Assembly (NCBI RefSeq): GCF_036227605.1
Contig: NZ_CP109487.1
Coordinates: 7,315,501-7,379,500, forward strand
Direction: 5' to 3'
DNA: 64,000 bases
From: Streptomyces sp. NBC_01439
GTDB lineage: Bacteria > Actinomycetota > Actinomycetes > Streptomycetales > Streptomycetaceae
In this document: in pieces, positions 8,169 to 14,746 of the stretch
Position numbering within the stretch: the stretch's first letter is position 1
Layout: the number at the start of each line of letters is the position of its first letter
The notes under the pieces: generated by a model
The model's database searches: none
The model's input: only the letters and a program-made list of their open reading frames with translations
What the model was told of the DNA's origin: nothing
Program-made: the position numbers and the translations under genes

Positions 8169-8548
8169 GCTGCTTTCGCTTCCTGAGAGTTGGTTCGGTT
8201 GAGAGGGGCGACGGACCGCCATCGGCGCCCCTCTTTGGTCTGCGCGCTGGGTTCCTTGGCTGTCTTGCGCAGCAGTGGGAGCACGTCGCCCCCGTCCGCC
8301 GGGATGATCACGGCGGTACAGCGGGACACCTTGTCCATGGGGACATGTCGCCTCACGGTGGCCACCGTGGCGGGGTCGTTGCTCACGATCCCCGTACGCT
8401 GCCTGCCCTTGGGCGTGGTCCAGGTGACCCATGAACCGGGCGTGCAGTCGCCCTTGGATGGCTTCGACTCGGCCCCGTACGCCTTGGCGCTCTTCCACAC
8501 GCTCAGGTCACGGGCCCCGGGGCGACGGCCGCAGTCAGCGGCCGTCAC
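8165..8548 (-). CDS. Hypothetical protein coupled to the DUF3987 gene
   Basis: About 127 residues from GTG 8548; GTG 8499 is also possible and neither has a strong ribosome-binding site. The clearest part, GSWVTWTTPKGRQRTGIVSND followed by SRCTAVIIPADGG, looks like a small beta-barrel, comparable to KOW or SH3-type folds. It overlaps the DUF3987 gene by 4 nt and begins just beyond the Lsr2-BRCT stop, so all three form one operon. Not recognised by name. Confidence 0.6.
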   Translation of the reverse strand: MTAADCGRRPGARDLSVWKSAKAYGAESKPSKGDCTPGSWVTWTTPKGRQRTGIVSNDPATVATVRRHVPMDKVSRCTAVIIPADGGDVLPLLRKTAKEPSAQTKEGRRWRSVAPLNRTNSQEAKAA

Positions 8549-8562
8549 CGTGGGCGCGACGC

Positions 8563-9288
8563 TCAGGCCGCTACCGCTTTTCCCTGGACAGGCTCCCTGT
8601 GGGCCAGCTCGAACGCATGGCGCACGTTCATCGGGACACGACCCTGGACGGGGAGGTTCGGCCAACCGTTCTGCCTCGCCCAGACCCGGATCACGCGGTT
8701 GCGCTCCCGCGTGCTCATCTCGGAACGGTCCACCTTGGCAGGCTCGGGAAGCGGGTCACCACCGACCAACTCACCAGCGCAGACAGCTCCCTTGAAGCGG
8801 CCCGGGGCCCGAACATCCATGCACGGGATGCCACGCTCGGACGCGTCCCGCAGCTTCGACCCGTTGCGATCCCCACCCTCACCCAGGATCAGCAGGACCG
8901 TGCTGTCATCGGCGCGGCCAACCACCTCGTAGCCCAGGTTCCGCACCGCTTCCCGCGCGCTCTCCCAGTCGTAGCCCGGAACCTCACCAGCCACCATCAC
9001 GGACCGCACGGGGACAGGCTCGCTTGCGTCCTCGCTCACGCCCTCCGCTTCCCGCTCCGCCGCAACGGGCGACGGCTCACCCACGGGCACAGGTTCCGCA
9101 GGAGCACCCTCCGGCGCCCCCAGGGCATCCACGAGGTACAGACCGAAGGTCTCGGCGTGAGACCCGCACAAGTCCCACTCACGGGCACCCAGAGTCAGCG
9201 TGTCCGTGGCCTCTTGCTCGCTCCCATCCTTCGCCAGGTGGGCGTCACAAAGCGTCTTGAGAACGGAAACGAGCACAGTCTTACGCAC
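8563..9288 (-). CDS. Lsr2-like DNA-binding protein with internal BRCT domain
   Basis: 241 residues from GTG 9288 after AAAGGA. Three parts are visible. Residues 1-55 form a phage-type Lsr2-associated N-terminal module (LTLGAREWDLCGSHAETFGLYL). Residues about 95-165 form a BRCT-like domain (SAREAVRNLGYEVV... SKLRDASERGIPCMD). Residues about 190-230 match the Lsr2 C-terminal AT-hook-like domain (IRVWARQNGWPNLPVQGRVPMNVRHAF), although the usual RGR core reads QGR here. Lsr2 is the xenogeneic silencer of actinobacteria and binds AT-rich DNA in the minor groove. An element-borne version could tune silencing of the element or counter host Lsr2. The operon promoter region just upstream is unusually AT-rich. 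Confidence 0.8.
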   Translation of the reverse strand: MRKTVLVSVLKTLCDAHLAKDGSEQEATDTLTLGAREWDLCGSHAETFGLYLVDALGAPEGAPAEPVPVGEPSPVAAEREAEGVSEDASEPVPVRSVMVAGEVPGYDWESAREAVRNLGYEVVGRADDSTVLLILGEGGDRNGSKLRDASERGIPCMDVRAPGRFKGAVCAGELVGGDPLPEPAKVDRSEMSTRERNRVIRVWARQNGWPNLPVQGRVPMNVRHAFELAHREPVQGKAVAA

Positions 9289-9408
9289 GTCGGAATCCTT
9301 TGACTCGGGATCTGCAAGGCAGAAAATCGACCGGCCGGAGCATCGCTCTTACGGCTGCCGCACTCCTCGGTGCGACGTGATCAACATTGCCCATTCCGTA
9401 TCTCGGGA

Positions 9409-9441
9409 AGATAACTAACAGATAACGAACATATAACTCTA
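9409..9441. repeat. Three tandem 11-bp direct repeats upstream of the Lsr2-BRCT operon
   Basis: The units are AGATAACTAAC, AGATAACGAAC and ATATAACTCTA, consecutive and in phase at one helical turn, in an AT-rich patch about 120 nt upstream of the minus-strand operon. They could be an operator array, an iteron-like replication site or an Lsr2 nucleation site. A 12-nt palindrome TCCTTCGAAGGA follows at 9475-9486. Nothing else is seen in the gap 9289-9521. Confidence 0.6.
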
Positions 9442-9521
9442 ATTCCATGAATACGGGGGGTAATGCCTTTAGTTTCCTTCGAAGGACCCGCCGGGGGTGC
9501 GTTCCTTCCATCGTTTGTTTG

Positions 9522-9743
9522 TCAATCAATATCGGGGTCATTCCCATTCGGTTCCGTGCATTCGGAACATGTTTCCGTGTCGTGCCGCCGACCGTCGCTC
9601 CACGGCTCCGCCGCCCCGTCCGTGGCCAGCCAGGCGACATGAAGACACCAGGTCAGCCAGCGTTCTGCTTCGTCGCCCTGGTCGCGACTCCCGCCTGGTT
9701 CGGACCCATGCTGAGCCCTGCGACGGGCGAGCTTCTTACTCAT
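9522..9743 (-). CDS. Small hypothetical protein following TerS-like gene
   Basis: 73 residues from ATG 9743; the GTG immediately upstream is an alternative. The start overlaps the end of the TerS-like gene, indicating coupling. A basic N-terminus (MSKKLARRRAQHG) is followed by a tryptophan-rich WLTWCLHVAWLATDG segment and a C-terminal CSEC pair. Not recognised; a small accessory to packaging or capsid assembly is possible. Confidence 0.6.
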   Translation of the reverse strand: MSKKLARRRAQHGSEPGGSRDQGDEAERWLTWCLHVAWLATDGAAEPWSDGRRHDTETCSECTEPNGNDPDID

Positions 9744-10083
9744 CACCGATCACCCACCCCAGCGCCCGCAGACCCTCCGGCGTGAGTCCCAGAGCCTTCG
9801 TCAGATGCCGGAATTCCATGAGCTGGGTACTGGATGCCCGGCCCTCAAGGGTCGCGGACCAATGGACGACGACAGCGGCCACGATTCCCGCCGTGGCGTC
9901 GTCCCATTGCGAAGCCTGCGGCGTCTCCCACAATTCAACCCAATAGGCCCGTTCATGCTCGGACCATTCTCGCCCCTTCGGGATGTCTGGAACGGGTAGG
10001 CAGTGGTCGATCGGCAGGACCGTAATCCTCTGGGCCTCTCGGTATCGGGAATGGGGTGAGATTGGGTTACGGGGCTTGGGCAC
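9736..10083 (-). CDS. Phage terminase small-subunit-like protein
   Basis: 115 residues from GTG 10083 after CGGAGGA. After a basic, proline-rich N-terminus come WSEHERAYWVELWETPQASQWDD and a C-terminal LTKALGLTPEGLRALGWVI. The W-x-E-L-W-x-T-P-Q-A pattern, with a closing helix rich in L and R, is what I associate with TerS-like proteins of Streptomyces phages. TerS recognises the packaging start site and recruits the large terminase, which is missing here. A satellite TerS would redirect the helper packaging motor to satellite DNA. The family call is by eye only. Confidence 0.6.
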   Translation of the reverse strand: MPKPRNPISPHSRYREAQRITVLPIDHCLPVPDIPKGREWSEHERAYWVELWETPQASQWDDATAGIVAAVVVHWSATLEGRASSTQLMEFRHLTKALGLTPEGLRALGWVIGDE

Positions 10084-10147
10084 GGTGGTGTCCTCCGGTT
10101 CTGGTCACGGGGAGTGGATGGCCGGCGCTGCGGAGCGTGAACGGAAC

Positions 10148-10177
10148 GGGGCCCCTGCCTGTGCTGGCAGGGGCCCC
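10148..10177 (-). terminator. Strong terminator after the major capsid gene
   Basis: A perfect 12-bp stem GGGGCCCCTGCC / GGCAGGGGCCCC with a 6-nt loop, 16 nt after the capsid stop. It would limit read-through from the heavily expressed capsid gene into terS. Confidence 0.85.
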
Positions 10178-10192
10178 GGACGGCTCGGGCGA

Positions 10193-11104
10193 TCAGGCCG
10201 CAGTGGGCCACTCGACGGCGGCCTTGACGATTCCCTTGGTGGGCTTGGACTCATCAAAGGTCTGGTCCGACTTCTTCGTATCCAGCTCGGGGTACCGCAC
10301 GATCTTGCCGCCGTACAGGTGGAGGGTGTCGATGTAGTCGGCCCGGTACTTCTCCGACTGGCCCTCACGGAAGCCGGAGAACTGGGAAGCGTAGGTGGCG
10401 AACTCCTTGTGTCCGGCCACGATGTCGACGCCGGTCGGCATGGCCGTGGTGCTCAGGATCGTGAAGCCCGCCAGACGCGCCACAACACCGTTCGCCGTCA
10501 CGCCGCCCTCACCGTAGGCCGCAGCGTTGGCGACGGCCGGGTGTTCCACCAGGTAGCGCTTCACGCGGGGCGAGACGACCACGTACCGGCCTGCCGGGAT
10601 GTCGTTGTCGTCCAGGGCCAGCATCATGTCCAGGATCGTGCTGTAGAGGCTCTGAGGGATGTTTCCTGCGGTCGGCTTGACGTTCGGGAGAGCCGTGGCG
10701 CCCTTGGCGATGAGGCCGCCCATGAACGTGTCGGCCTCCCGGGCGAGGGCACGGATCATCTGCTGGTTGATCGGGGAACTGAGGCCGCCTGCAACCTGGA
10801 CACGCTCCGCGTCCTCAATGAGGACCTGGAGGTATCGCGCCTCAGTGATCGGAAGCTTCTGATCTACGGTCTCCGGCCGCTGTGCCGTCATGCCATCGGG
10901 AAGCTTGTACTCCCCAACGGTCGGCCGCAGAAGCGAGTTGATGTGGACAACATCGCCCTTCTTTCGAATTTCACCCTCGTACTTGTTGTTGGAGACAACC
11001 GGGGAAGCCCAAACCAGCAGCGGATCAAACTGGGTGAGCAGGTCGGCATCCCAGATTTCCGGGACGAATGAGTGACTAGCGGCAGACTGGTAAGCAAAGG
11101 TCAT
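10193..11104 (-). CDS. Major capsid protein, P22 coat/HK97-fold type
   Basis: 303 residues from ATG 11104 after TAGGAG. The N-terminus (FVPEIWDADLLTQFDPLLVWASPVVSNN) and the middle (LIEDAERVQVAGGLSS; YVVVSPRVKRYLVEHP) match the phage P22-gp5-like coat family of actinophages. So does the C-terminal stretch VAGHKEFATYASQFSGFREGQ followed by YIDTLHLYGGKIVRYPE. The length is that of a full, uninterrupted capsid protein. It follows a scaffold gene and precedes a TerS-like gene, but no portal or prohead protease is nearby. The intact reading frame and good ribosome-binding site suggest it is under selection. Confidence 0.85.
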   Translation of the reverse strand: MTFAYQSAASHSFVPEIWDADLLTQFDPLLVWASPVVSNNKYEGEIRKKGDVVHINSLLRPTVGEYKLPDGMTAQRPETVDQKLPITEARYLQVLIEDAERVQVAGGLSSPINQQMIRALAREADTFMGGLIAKGATALPNVKPTAGNIPQSLYSTILDMMLALDDNDIPAGRYVVVSPRVKRYLVEHPAVANAAAYGEGGVTANGVVARLAGFTILSTTAMPTGVDIVAGHKEFATYASQFSGFREGQSEKYRADYIDTLHLYGGKIVRYPELDTKKSDQTFDESKPTKGIVKAAVEWPTAA

Positions 11105-11118
11105 ATAGGTACTCCTAG

Positions 11119-11469
11119 TTAGCGCTGACGGACGTCAAGGGAAACGCGGCGGGCAGGGGGCGGGCCGTTGCGGTAATGGCCGGTTCCGGCGATCTGGGGA
11201 AACTGCGGCTCCTGCGCCGCAGCGAGGGAAGCCAGGGCCTGACCAATGGCCTCGGCCGATGGATTTCCGTCCTCGTCAAGGAGCTTGGAAGTATCCAGGT
11301 AGTCAGTGAAACCGTCACCAAGCTTGATGCCGGCCTGGGCGGCCTGGACCCTGAGTTCGGCCTTGGCGAGCTTGGTGGCGTACTCGCGCTGCACCTCGGC
11401 CCGGACGGTCTCGGAACCGTCGGCCAGCACCTGGGCTGGAGAATGGGAATCAGTCTGTGCGTCGCTCAC
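11119..11469 (-). CDS. Capsid scaffolding-like protein
   Basis: 116 residues from GTG 11469, eight bases after GAGGAGG; an upstream GTG abuts that site and is unlikely. The protein is acidic and mostly helical: a coiled-coil-like REYATKLAKAELRVQAAQAG is followed by FTDYLDTSKLLDEDGNPSAEAIGQALASL and a basic tail. That layout and the position immediately before the capsid gene are typical of phage scaffolds. At 116 residues it is shorter than most, which could bear on capsid size. Confidence 0.75.
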   Translation of the reverse strand: MSDAQTDSHSPAQVLADGSETVRAEVQREYATKLAKAELRVQAAQAGIKLGDGFTDYLDTSKLLDEDGNPSAEAIGQALASLAAAQEPQFPQIAGTGHYRNGPPPARRVSLDVRQR

Positions 11470-11510
11470 AGGCGACACCTCCTCAGAATCTAATCAAGTG
11501 GGAAGAAGTA

Positions 11511-11749
11511 AGGGCCGCTCCAAGGGCGGCCTTCTAACCTCACAAGAGGACAACGTAAGAGAAACACTGCCCCCCTTACCCCCCGCTGTGGACGTGTCAG
11601 CAGGCGATAAGGGGAGGAGTCTTTCTCCACGTTGTCCCCTCACAGGGAGGTGTCCGCAGAGCCTCATAACGACTTAGGAACTGCCCGGCCCGTAGGCCGT
11701 GCCAGAGGCACACCGCCGAGTGTGCATGGCCCCGGAGGGAAACCCCTCC
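11511..11749. other. Structured intergenic region with five inverted repeats
   Basis: The gap 11470-11807 has no credible gene but is dense in dyads: AAGG-CCGC/GCGG-CCTT (11511-11533); a long-range pair GGACAACGT/ACGTTGTCC (11548-11556 and 11629-11637) with inner GAGAAA/TTTCTC and CCCCTTA/TAAGGGG pairing; CGGCC/GGCCG (11686-11699); GCCA..GCACAC/GTGTGC.TGGC (11701-11730); and GGAGGG/CCCTCC (11734-11749). It could be a structured leader or small RNA, a replication origin, or the packaging site. Confidence 0.55.
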
Positions 11750-11780
11750 ACTAGCTCTGAGTTAATGCGACACGACAGGA

Positions 11781-11800
11781 GGGGGCGCCGAAGCGCCCCC
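11781..11800 (-). terminator. Terminator after the zinc-finger-like gene
   Basis: An 8-bp stem GGGGGCGC / GCGCCCCC with tetraloop, immediately after the stop at 11808 on the minus strand. Confidence 0.75.
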
Positions 11801-11807
11801 TTATCAG

Positions 11808-12425
11808 TCATGTGCGGGCCGAGTTGACCGTGGCCCATATCTGCCGGTAGCCCGCAAGCTCCTGCTCCTTCAAGCCGACGAAGTCATAGACCAGGTTCCT
11901 GTTCATTCCCACGTTGACGCCATTGCGCCGGAGGCGCCGAGTGCGAGCCTTGGCGGGCTTCTGGTGCCCGTCGCAATACTTGCGGGGTCTGCCAGGCTTG
12001 CACGACGCTCCAGCGGCGTACAACGGCTCGTTGCAGCGATGCCATCTGCACCGCTCCGGAGGGAAGCTCCTGCGTTCCATCGAGAAGCCAGAACCGTGGG
12101 AGGTTCCCTCTGCGGTCTCGTCAAGGATTTCCGAAAGGAGGTCCGACGCTTCCGCTCCCGGACGCTCCTGCATCAAACCTCGCATCGCTTGGCAGCCGGC
12201 TTCCGGGTCGAAGCTGGGCAGTGCTGCGACGAGGGGCGTCACTACCAAAGGAACCATTCCGGTATGCGCAGCCGCTATCCGCTCGAACTCCGATTCCTCC
12301 CGGCGTGGCCAGCAGGCAGGCCAGTCGTTCCGTGCTTCCTCGCCAGCCGCCTCAAGGAGCGCATCCGCCTTCCGCTCCAGTCTGGCCCGCTCCCACTCGC
12401 CGGACGGCGGGATGATCTCGTTCAC
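11808..12425 (-). CDS. Putative zinc-binding protein of the element
   Basis: 205 residues from GTG 12425 with GAGAGGA upstream. Residues 1-110 are acidic and helical. Residues about 125-160 hold a cysteine/histidine cluster (CRWHRC ... CKPGRPRKYCDGH) followed by basic KARTRRLRR. The GRPRKYC-x2-H pattern resembles zinc fingers of CGNR type and phage DNA-binding proteins. It could be a late regulator or a nucleic-acid-binding packaging factor, as it sits upstream of the capsid genes. No confident family. Confidence 0.6.
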   Translation of the reverse strand: MNEIIPPSGEWERARLERKADALLEAAGEEARNDWPACWPRREESEFERIAAAHTGMVPLVVTPLVAALPSFDPEAGCQAMRGLMQERPGAEASDLLSEILDETAEGTSHGSGFSMERRSFPPERCRWHRCNEPLYAAGASCKPGRPRKYCDGHQKPAKARTRRLRRNGVNVGMNRNLVYDFVGLKEQELAGYRQIWATVNSART

Positions 12426-12445
12426 ATAGTCCTCTCGGGAAACAG

Positions 12446-12470
12446 AAAAGCCCCCGGTTGCCTCGGGGGC
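12446..12470 (-). terminator. Terminator after the excisionase gene
   Basis: A 7-bp stem GCCCCCG / CGGGGGC followed on the minus strand by TTTTCT, 17 nt after the excisionase stop. Confidence 0.85.
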
Positions 12471-12486
12471 GTCGTGGTCACTCTGT

Positions 12487-12654
12487 TCAGTTCTGGCGGT
12501 CTAGCCATTTGTCCAGGTCCGCCGGGCGGCACCGGAGGGACTGGCCGACCTTCCGGAAGGGGATTCCCCGGGCCTTCCAGTTCCCGTACACCCACGACTC
12601 GGGAACGTTCAGGTAGTCGGCCACGTCGTCAACGGTCATCAACTTTGAGTGCAT
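12487..12654 (-). CDS. xis: Excisionase-like HTH_17 DNA-binding protein
   Basis: 55 residues from ATG 12654 preceded by AAGGGAG; a longer frame would run through the operator region and was rejected. The sequence MTVDDVADYLNVPESWVYGNWKARGIPFRKVGQSLRCRPADLDKWLDRQ is a complete MerR-like winged helix of the excisionase type. Xis proteins bend the attachment DNA and tilt the integrase toward excision. It is divergent from the regulator-integrase operon, with two operators in between, so excision and lysogeny control share one regulatory region. Confidence 0.85.
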   Translation of the reverse strand: MHSKLMTVDDVADYLNVPESWVYGNWKARGIPFRKVGQSLRCRPADLDKWLDRQN

Positions 12655-12726
12655 CGGGCTCCCTTGCTCGCCGGTGGGCGACCGCTTCGCCCTGTTGCCG
12701 TCCGGCCGGAACCAGCATCGCTCATT

Positions 12727-12750
12727 CCGAACCTGCTGCGCTGCGTTCGG
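12727..12750. promoter_or_regulatory. Operator 1: CCGAAC-N12-GTTCGG
   Basis: The dyad half-sites are at 12727-12732 and 12745-12750, in the divergent region between xis and the wHTH regulator gene, proximal to xis. It has the same half-sites and spacing as operator 2. Confidence 0.6.
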
Positions 12751-12772
12751 GGTCGTGGCGATCCTCACACTT

Positions 12773-12798
12773 TCCGAACAGGCTGCACGCTGTTCGGA
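12773..12798. promoter_or_regulatory. Operator 2: TCCGAACAG-N8-CTGTTCGGA
   Basis: A perfect 9-bp inverted repeat containing CCGAAC-N12-GTTCGG. It covers the expected -35 region of the rightward promoter, whose likely -10 is TAGGGT at 12805-12810. Confidence 0.7.
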
Positions 12799-12804
12799 TT
12801 CTGG

Positions 12805-12810
12805 TAGGGT
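12805..12810 (+). promoter_or_regulatory. -10 element TAGGGT, leaderless transcript
   Basis: It lies seven bases before GTG 12818, so transcription should start at or next to the start codon; no ribosome-binding site precedes the GTG. Confidence 0.45.
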
Positions 12811-12817
12811 CGGTCTT

Positions 12818-13381
12818 GTGAACACACCAACATCAAACGAAGCAGGCCAGGAGTGGCAGCGTGACGGGTCGGAGATCGTCTGGACGAGGTTCTACGGTCC
12901 GTGGCGGGTCGAAGCCCGCTGCCCCGTCGCAGCGCCGTTCAACGGCCCCTCCGAGCTGACCATTCGCCTCGCGGTGGGCGGCAGTGGCCGAGAGGTCGAG
13001 GAGGGCATGGACGCGGCTCTGGAGACAGACGGCATCCCCGCCAACCTTCTCCGTCAGATCCCGCTAGCGGAGATCAAGGCAGGGGCCCGCGCGGCGCTCG
13101 CCACGCAGGATGACCGGGCCATGAACGAGTCCTACCCCGTACCGGCACGCTGCCGCACAGAAGAGGACTACACCCTCCTTGTGGCCGAGCTGGTCCGGAT
13201 GCGCGCCACCGGCACCACCGCCCCCCAAGGAGAGCTGGCCGGCCGTCTGGGGATCGGCAAGGCCACCATGTCCGAGCGCATCAAACGATCTAAGGAACTC
13301 GGCCTCTGGGACGGACAGCGGCTTACGGACAAGGCGACAGCCCTCCTTACCCAGTGGTGGCGCGAGCAGGAAGGCAACTGA
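12818..13381 (+). CDS. Winged-helix regulator, probable lysogeny/integration controller
   Basis: 187 residues from GTG 12818. Residues 1-90 have no known motif (beta-rich, FYGPWRVEARCPVAAPFNG). The C-terminal third (TTAPQGELAGRLGIGKATMSERIKRSKELGLWDGQRLTDKA) reads as a winged helix-turn-helix. It is the first gene of the rightward operon, 5 nt before the integrase, and sits next to the two CCGAAC-N12-GTTCGG operators, so autoregulation and control of xis are likely. It was not recognised as a named family. Confidence 0.7.
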   Translation: MNTPTSNEAGQEWQRDGSEIVWTRFYGPWRVEARCPVAAPFNGPSELTIRLAVGGSGREVEEGMDAALETDGIPANLLRQIPLAEIKAGARAALATQDDRAMNESYPVPARCRTEEDYTLLVAELVRMRATGTTAPQGELAGRLGIGKATMSERIKRSKELGLWDGQRLTDKATALLTQWWREQEGN

Positions 13382-13386
13382 CCCAC

Positions 13387-14658
13387 GTGGCAAAGCGCGG
13401 TAACGGGCTCGGGGGGACTCCGGTGGAGATCCCGCGCAAGGGCCGACCGAACACCTGGGGCGTAAGAACGCCCCTCCACTTCAACAAAGCAACGGGGAAG
13501 CAGGAGCGCTACTGGATAGGCCGGGAGTACAAGACCAAGACCGAGGCTGAGAAGGCGCTGCGGCAGTGGCACACCGACCACGAGGCAGGGAAGATCGCGG
13601 CCCGCTCGGACATGAAGCTGGGTGACTGGCTCGACAAGTGGCTGAGTAACCATCGGAAGGAGGGAACGACCGTGGCCGGATATGAGACGAAGATCCGTCT
13701 GCACATCAAGCCGCACATCGGCGGCGTGAAGCTGTGCGAGGTCACGGACGACACCCTTGACGACCTGTACCGGCTGCTGGAATCCGTCCCGTGTCCGACG
13801 AACAAGGGCAAGCCCCTAGGGGCCAAGACTGTCCGGCACGTGCACAACATCCTGTCGGGTGCCCTCGGCGCTGCTGTGCCCAAGCTGATACCCGCCAACC
13901 CGGCGGCCACCGCGCACCCTCCCACGGCCCGAGAGATCCGCAAGCAGGAACGCGACTTCCCCACCGTGAACGACGGGCAGACTTCCCGCTTCCTGGGGTC
14001 GGTGTGGGAGCCGTGCGAGAACCGAGCCTGTGACGGCGGCCTGACTCACCACTGCCTCCGGGACGCCCCACTGTGGACCGTCTACGCCGCGACTGGCGTC
14101 CGGCGCAGTGAGGCTCTGGGTATGAAGTGGTCCCTCGTGAACTGGGACGAAGGGTCGATCGAACTGGGATGGGTGGTGGTCGAAGAAGGCAACGCCTACC
14201 GGCTGCGGAAGCTGACCAAGGACGGAGATGCCAACGCTCGGATCTATGTGGATCAGTCCGTGATGAACGTCCTCAAGTGGCAGAAGCAGCGCCAGGACGA
14301 GGAGCGGAAACGACTGGGACCCGCGTGGGTTGATCATGACCTGGTGTTCGCCCGTGACGGCTTCAAGCTCTACCGAGGTGAGGCAGGCGGCCCCCAGGAC
14401 CCCGAGAAGGTCTCTGCCCGGTGGCGCACCCTCCGGACGCGCCTGCACCTGCCGGAGGACTTCCGAATCCATGACTGGAGGCACAGCAAGGTCACGAACG
14501 ACCTGGAGGCCGGGGAGAACCCCGTAGAGGTCTCTGCGAACGTCCGGCACCACTCGCCGGGCTACACGATGGCCCGGTACGGGCACTCACGTAAGGACGG
14601 AGCGCGGAAGCTCGCCGCCTCCGGTGCGGGCCGACTCGGCCTGTCATCCCTGGTCTGA
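13387..14658 (+). CDS. int: Tyrosine site-specific integrase
   Basis: 423 residues from GTG 13387; a further upstream start has no ribosome-binding site. An arm-binding/AP2-like N-terminus and a core-binding SAM-like domain (MKLGDWLDKWLSNH) precede the catalytic domain. Catalytic residues visible are R239 (ATGVRRSEA), H362-x2-R365 (HDWRHS), H389 and the nucleophile Y398 (TMARYGH). A cysteine/histidine cluster (PCENRACDGGLTHHC) sits just before the first catalytic motif. The gene is adjacent to tRNA-Leu, its target, and convergent with it. All key residues are present, so the integrase should be active. Confidence 0.95.
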   Translation: MAKRGNGLGGTPVEIPRKGRPNTWGVRTPLHFNKATGKQERYWIGREYKTKTEAEKALRQWHTDHEAGKIAARSDMKLGDWLDKWLSNHRKEGTTVAGYETKIRLHIKPHIGGVKLCEVTDDTLDDLYRLLESVPCPTNKGKPLGAKTVRHVHNILSGALGAAVPKLIPANPAATAHPPTAREIRKQERDFPTVNDGQTSRFLGSVWEPCENRACDGGLTHHCLRDAPLWTVYAATGVRRSEALGMKWSLVNWDEGSIELGWVVVEEGNAYRLRKLTKDGDANARIYVDQSVMNVLKWQKQRQDEERKRLGPAWVDHDLVFARDGFKLYRGEAGGPQDPEKVSARWRTLRTRLHLPEDFRIHDWRHSKVTNDLEAGENPVEVSANVRHHSPGYTMARYGHSRKDGARKLAASGAGRLGLSSLV

Positions 14659-14677
14659 CCTGGGGAATCTCTGGGCC

Positions 14678-14699
14678 GTTGGTCACGTGGTTGGTCACG
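14678..14699. repeat. Right-end arm repeats (GTTGGTCACG)
   Basis: Two direct copies at 14678-14687 and 14690-14699; the first extends to the same 12-mer found at the left end (3539-3550). Likely integrase arm sites. Confidence 0.55.
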
Positions 14700-14712
14700 C
14701 CACTGCCTGGAA

Positions 14713-14742
14713 AAGCAAAAAACCCCACATGAAGTGGGGTCT
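14713..14742 (-). terminator. Element-supplied terminator for tRNA-Leu
   Basis: On the minus strand ACCCCAC-TTCAT-GTGGGGT is followed by TTTTTTGC, starting a few bases past the tRNA 3' end. It lies inside the element and replaces the tRNA terminator displaced to 3325-3367. Confidence 0.8.
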
Positions 14743-14746
14743 TAGC

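Noticed and set aside
9281..9640. 119-aa minus-strand ORF over the AT-rich region before the Lsr2-BRCT operon
   Set aside because: It overlaps the start of the 9522 gene and the phased repeats, its composition is not protein-like, and it has no ribosome-binding site. Treated as promoter region.
13354..13386. Upstream GTG for the integrase
   Set aside because: It lies inside the preceding gene without a ribosome-binding site; GTG 13387 gives the usual N-terminus.
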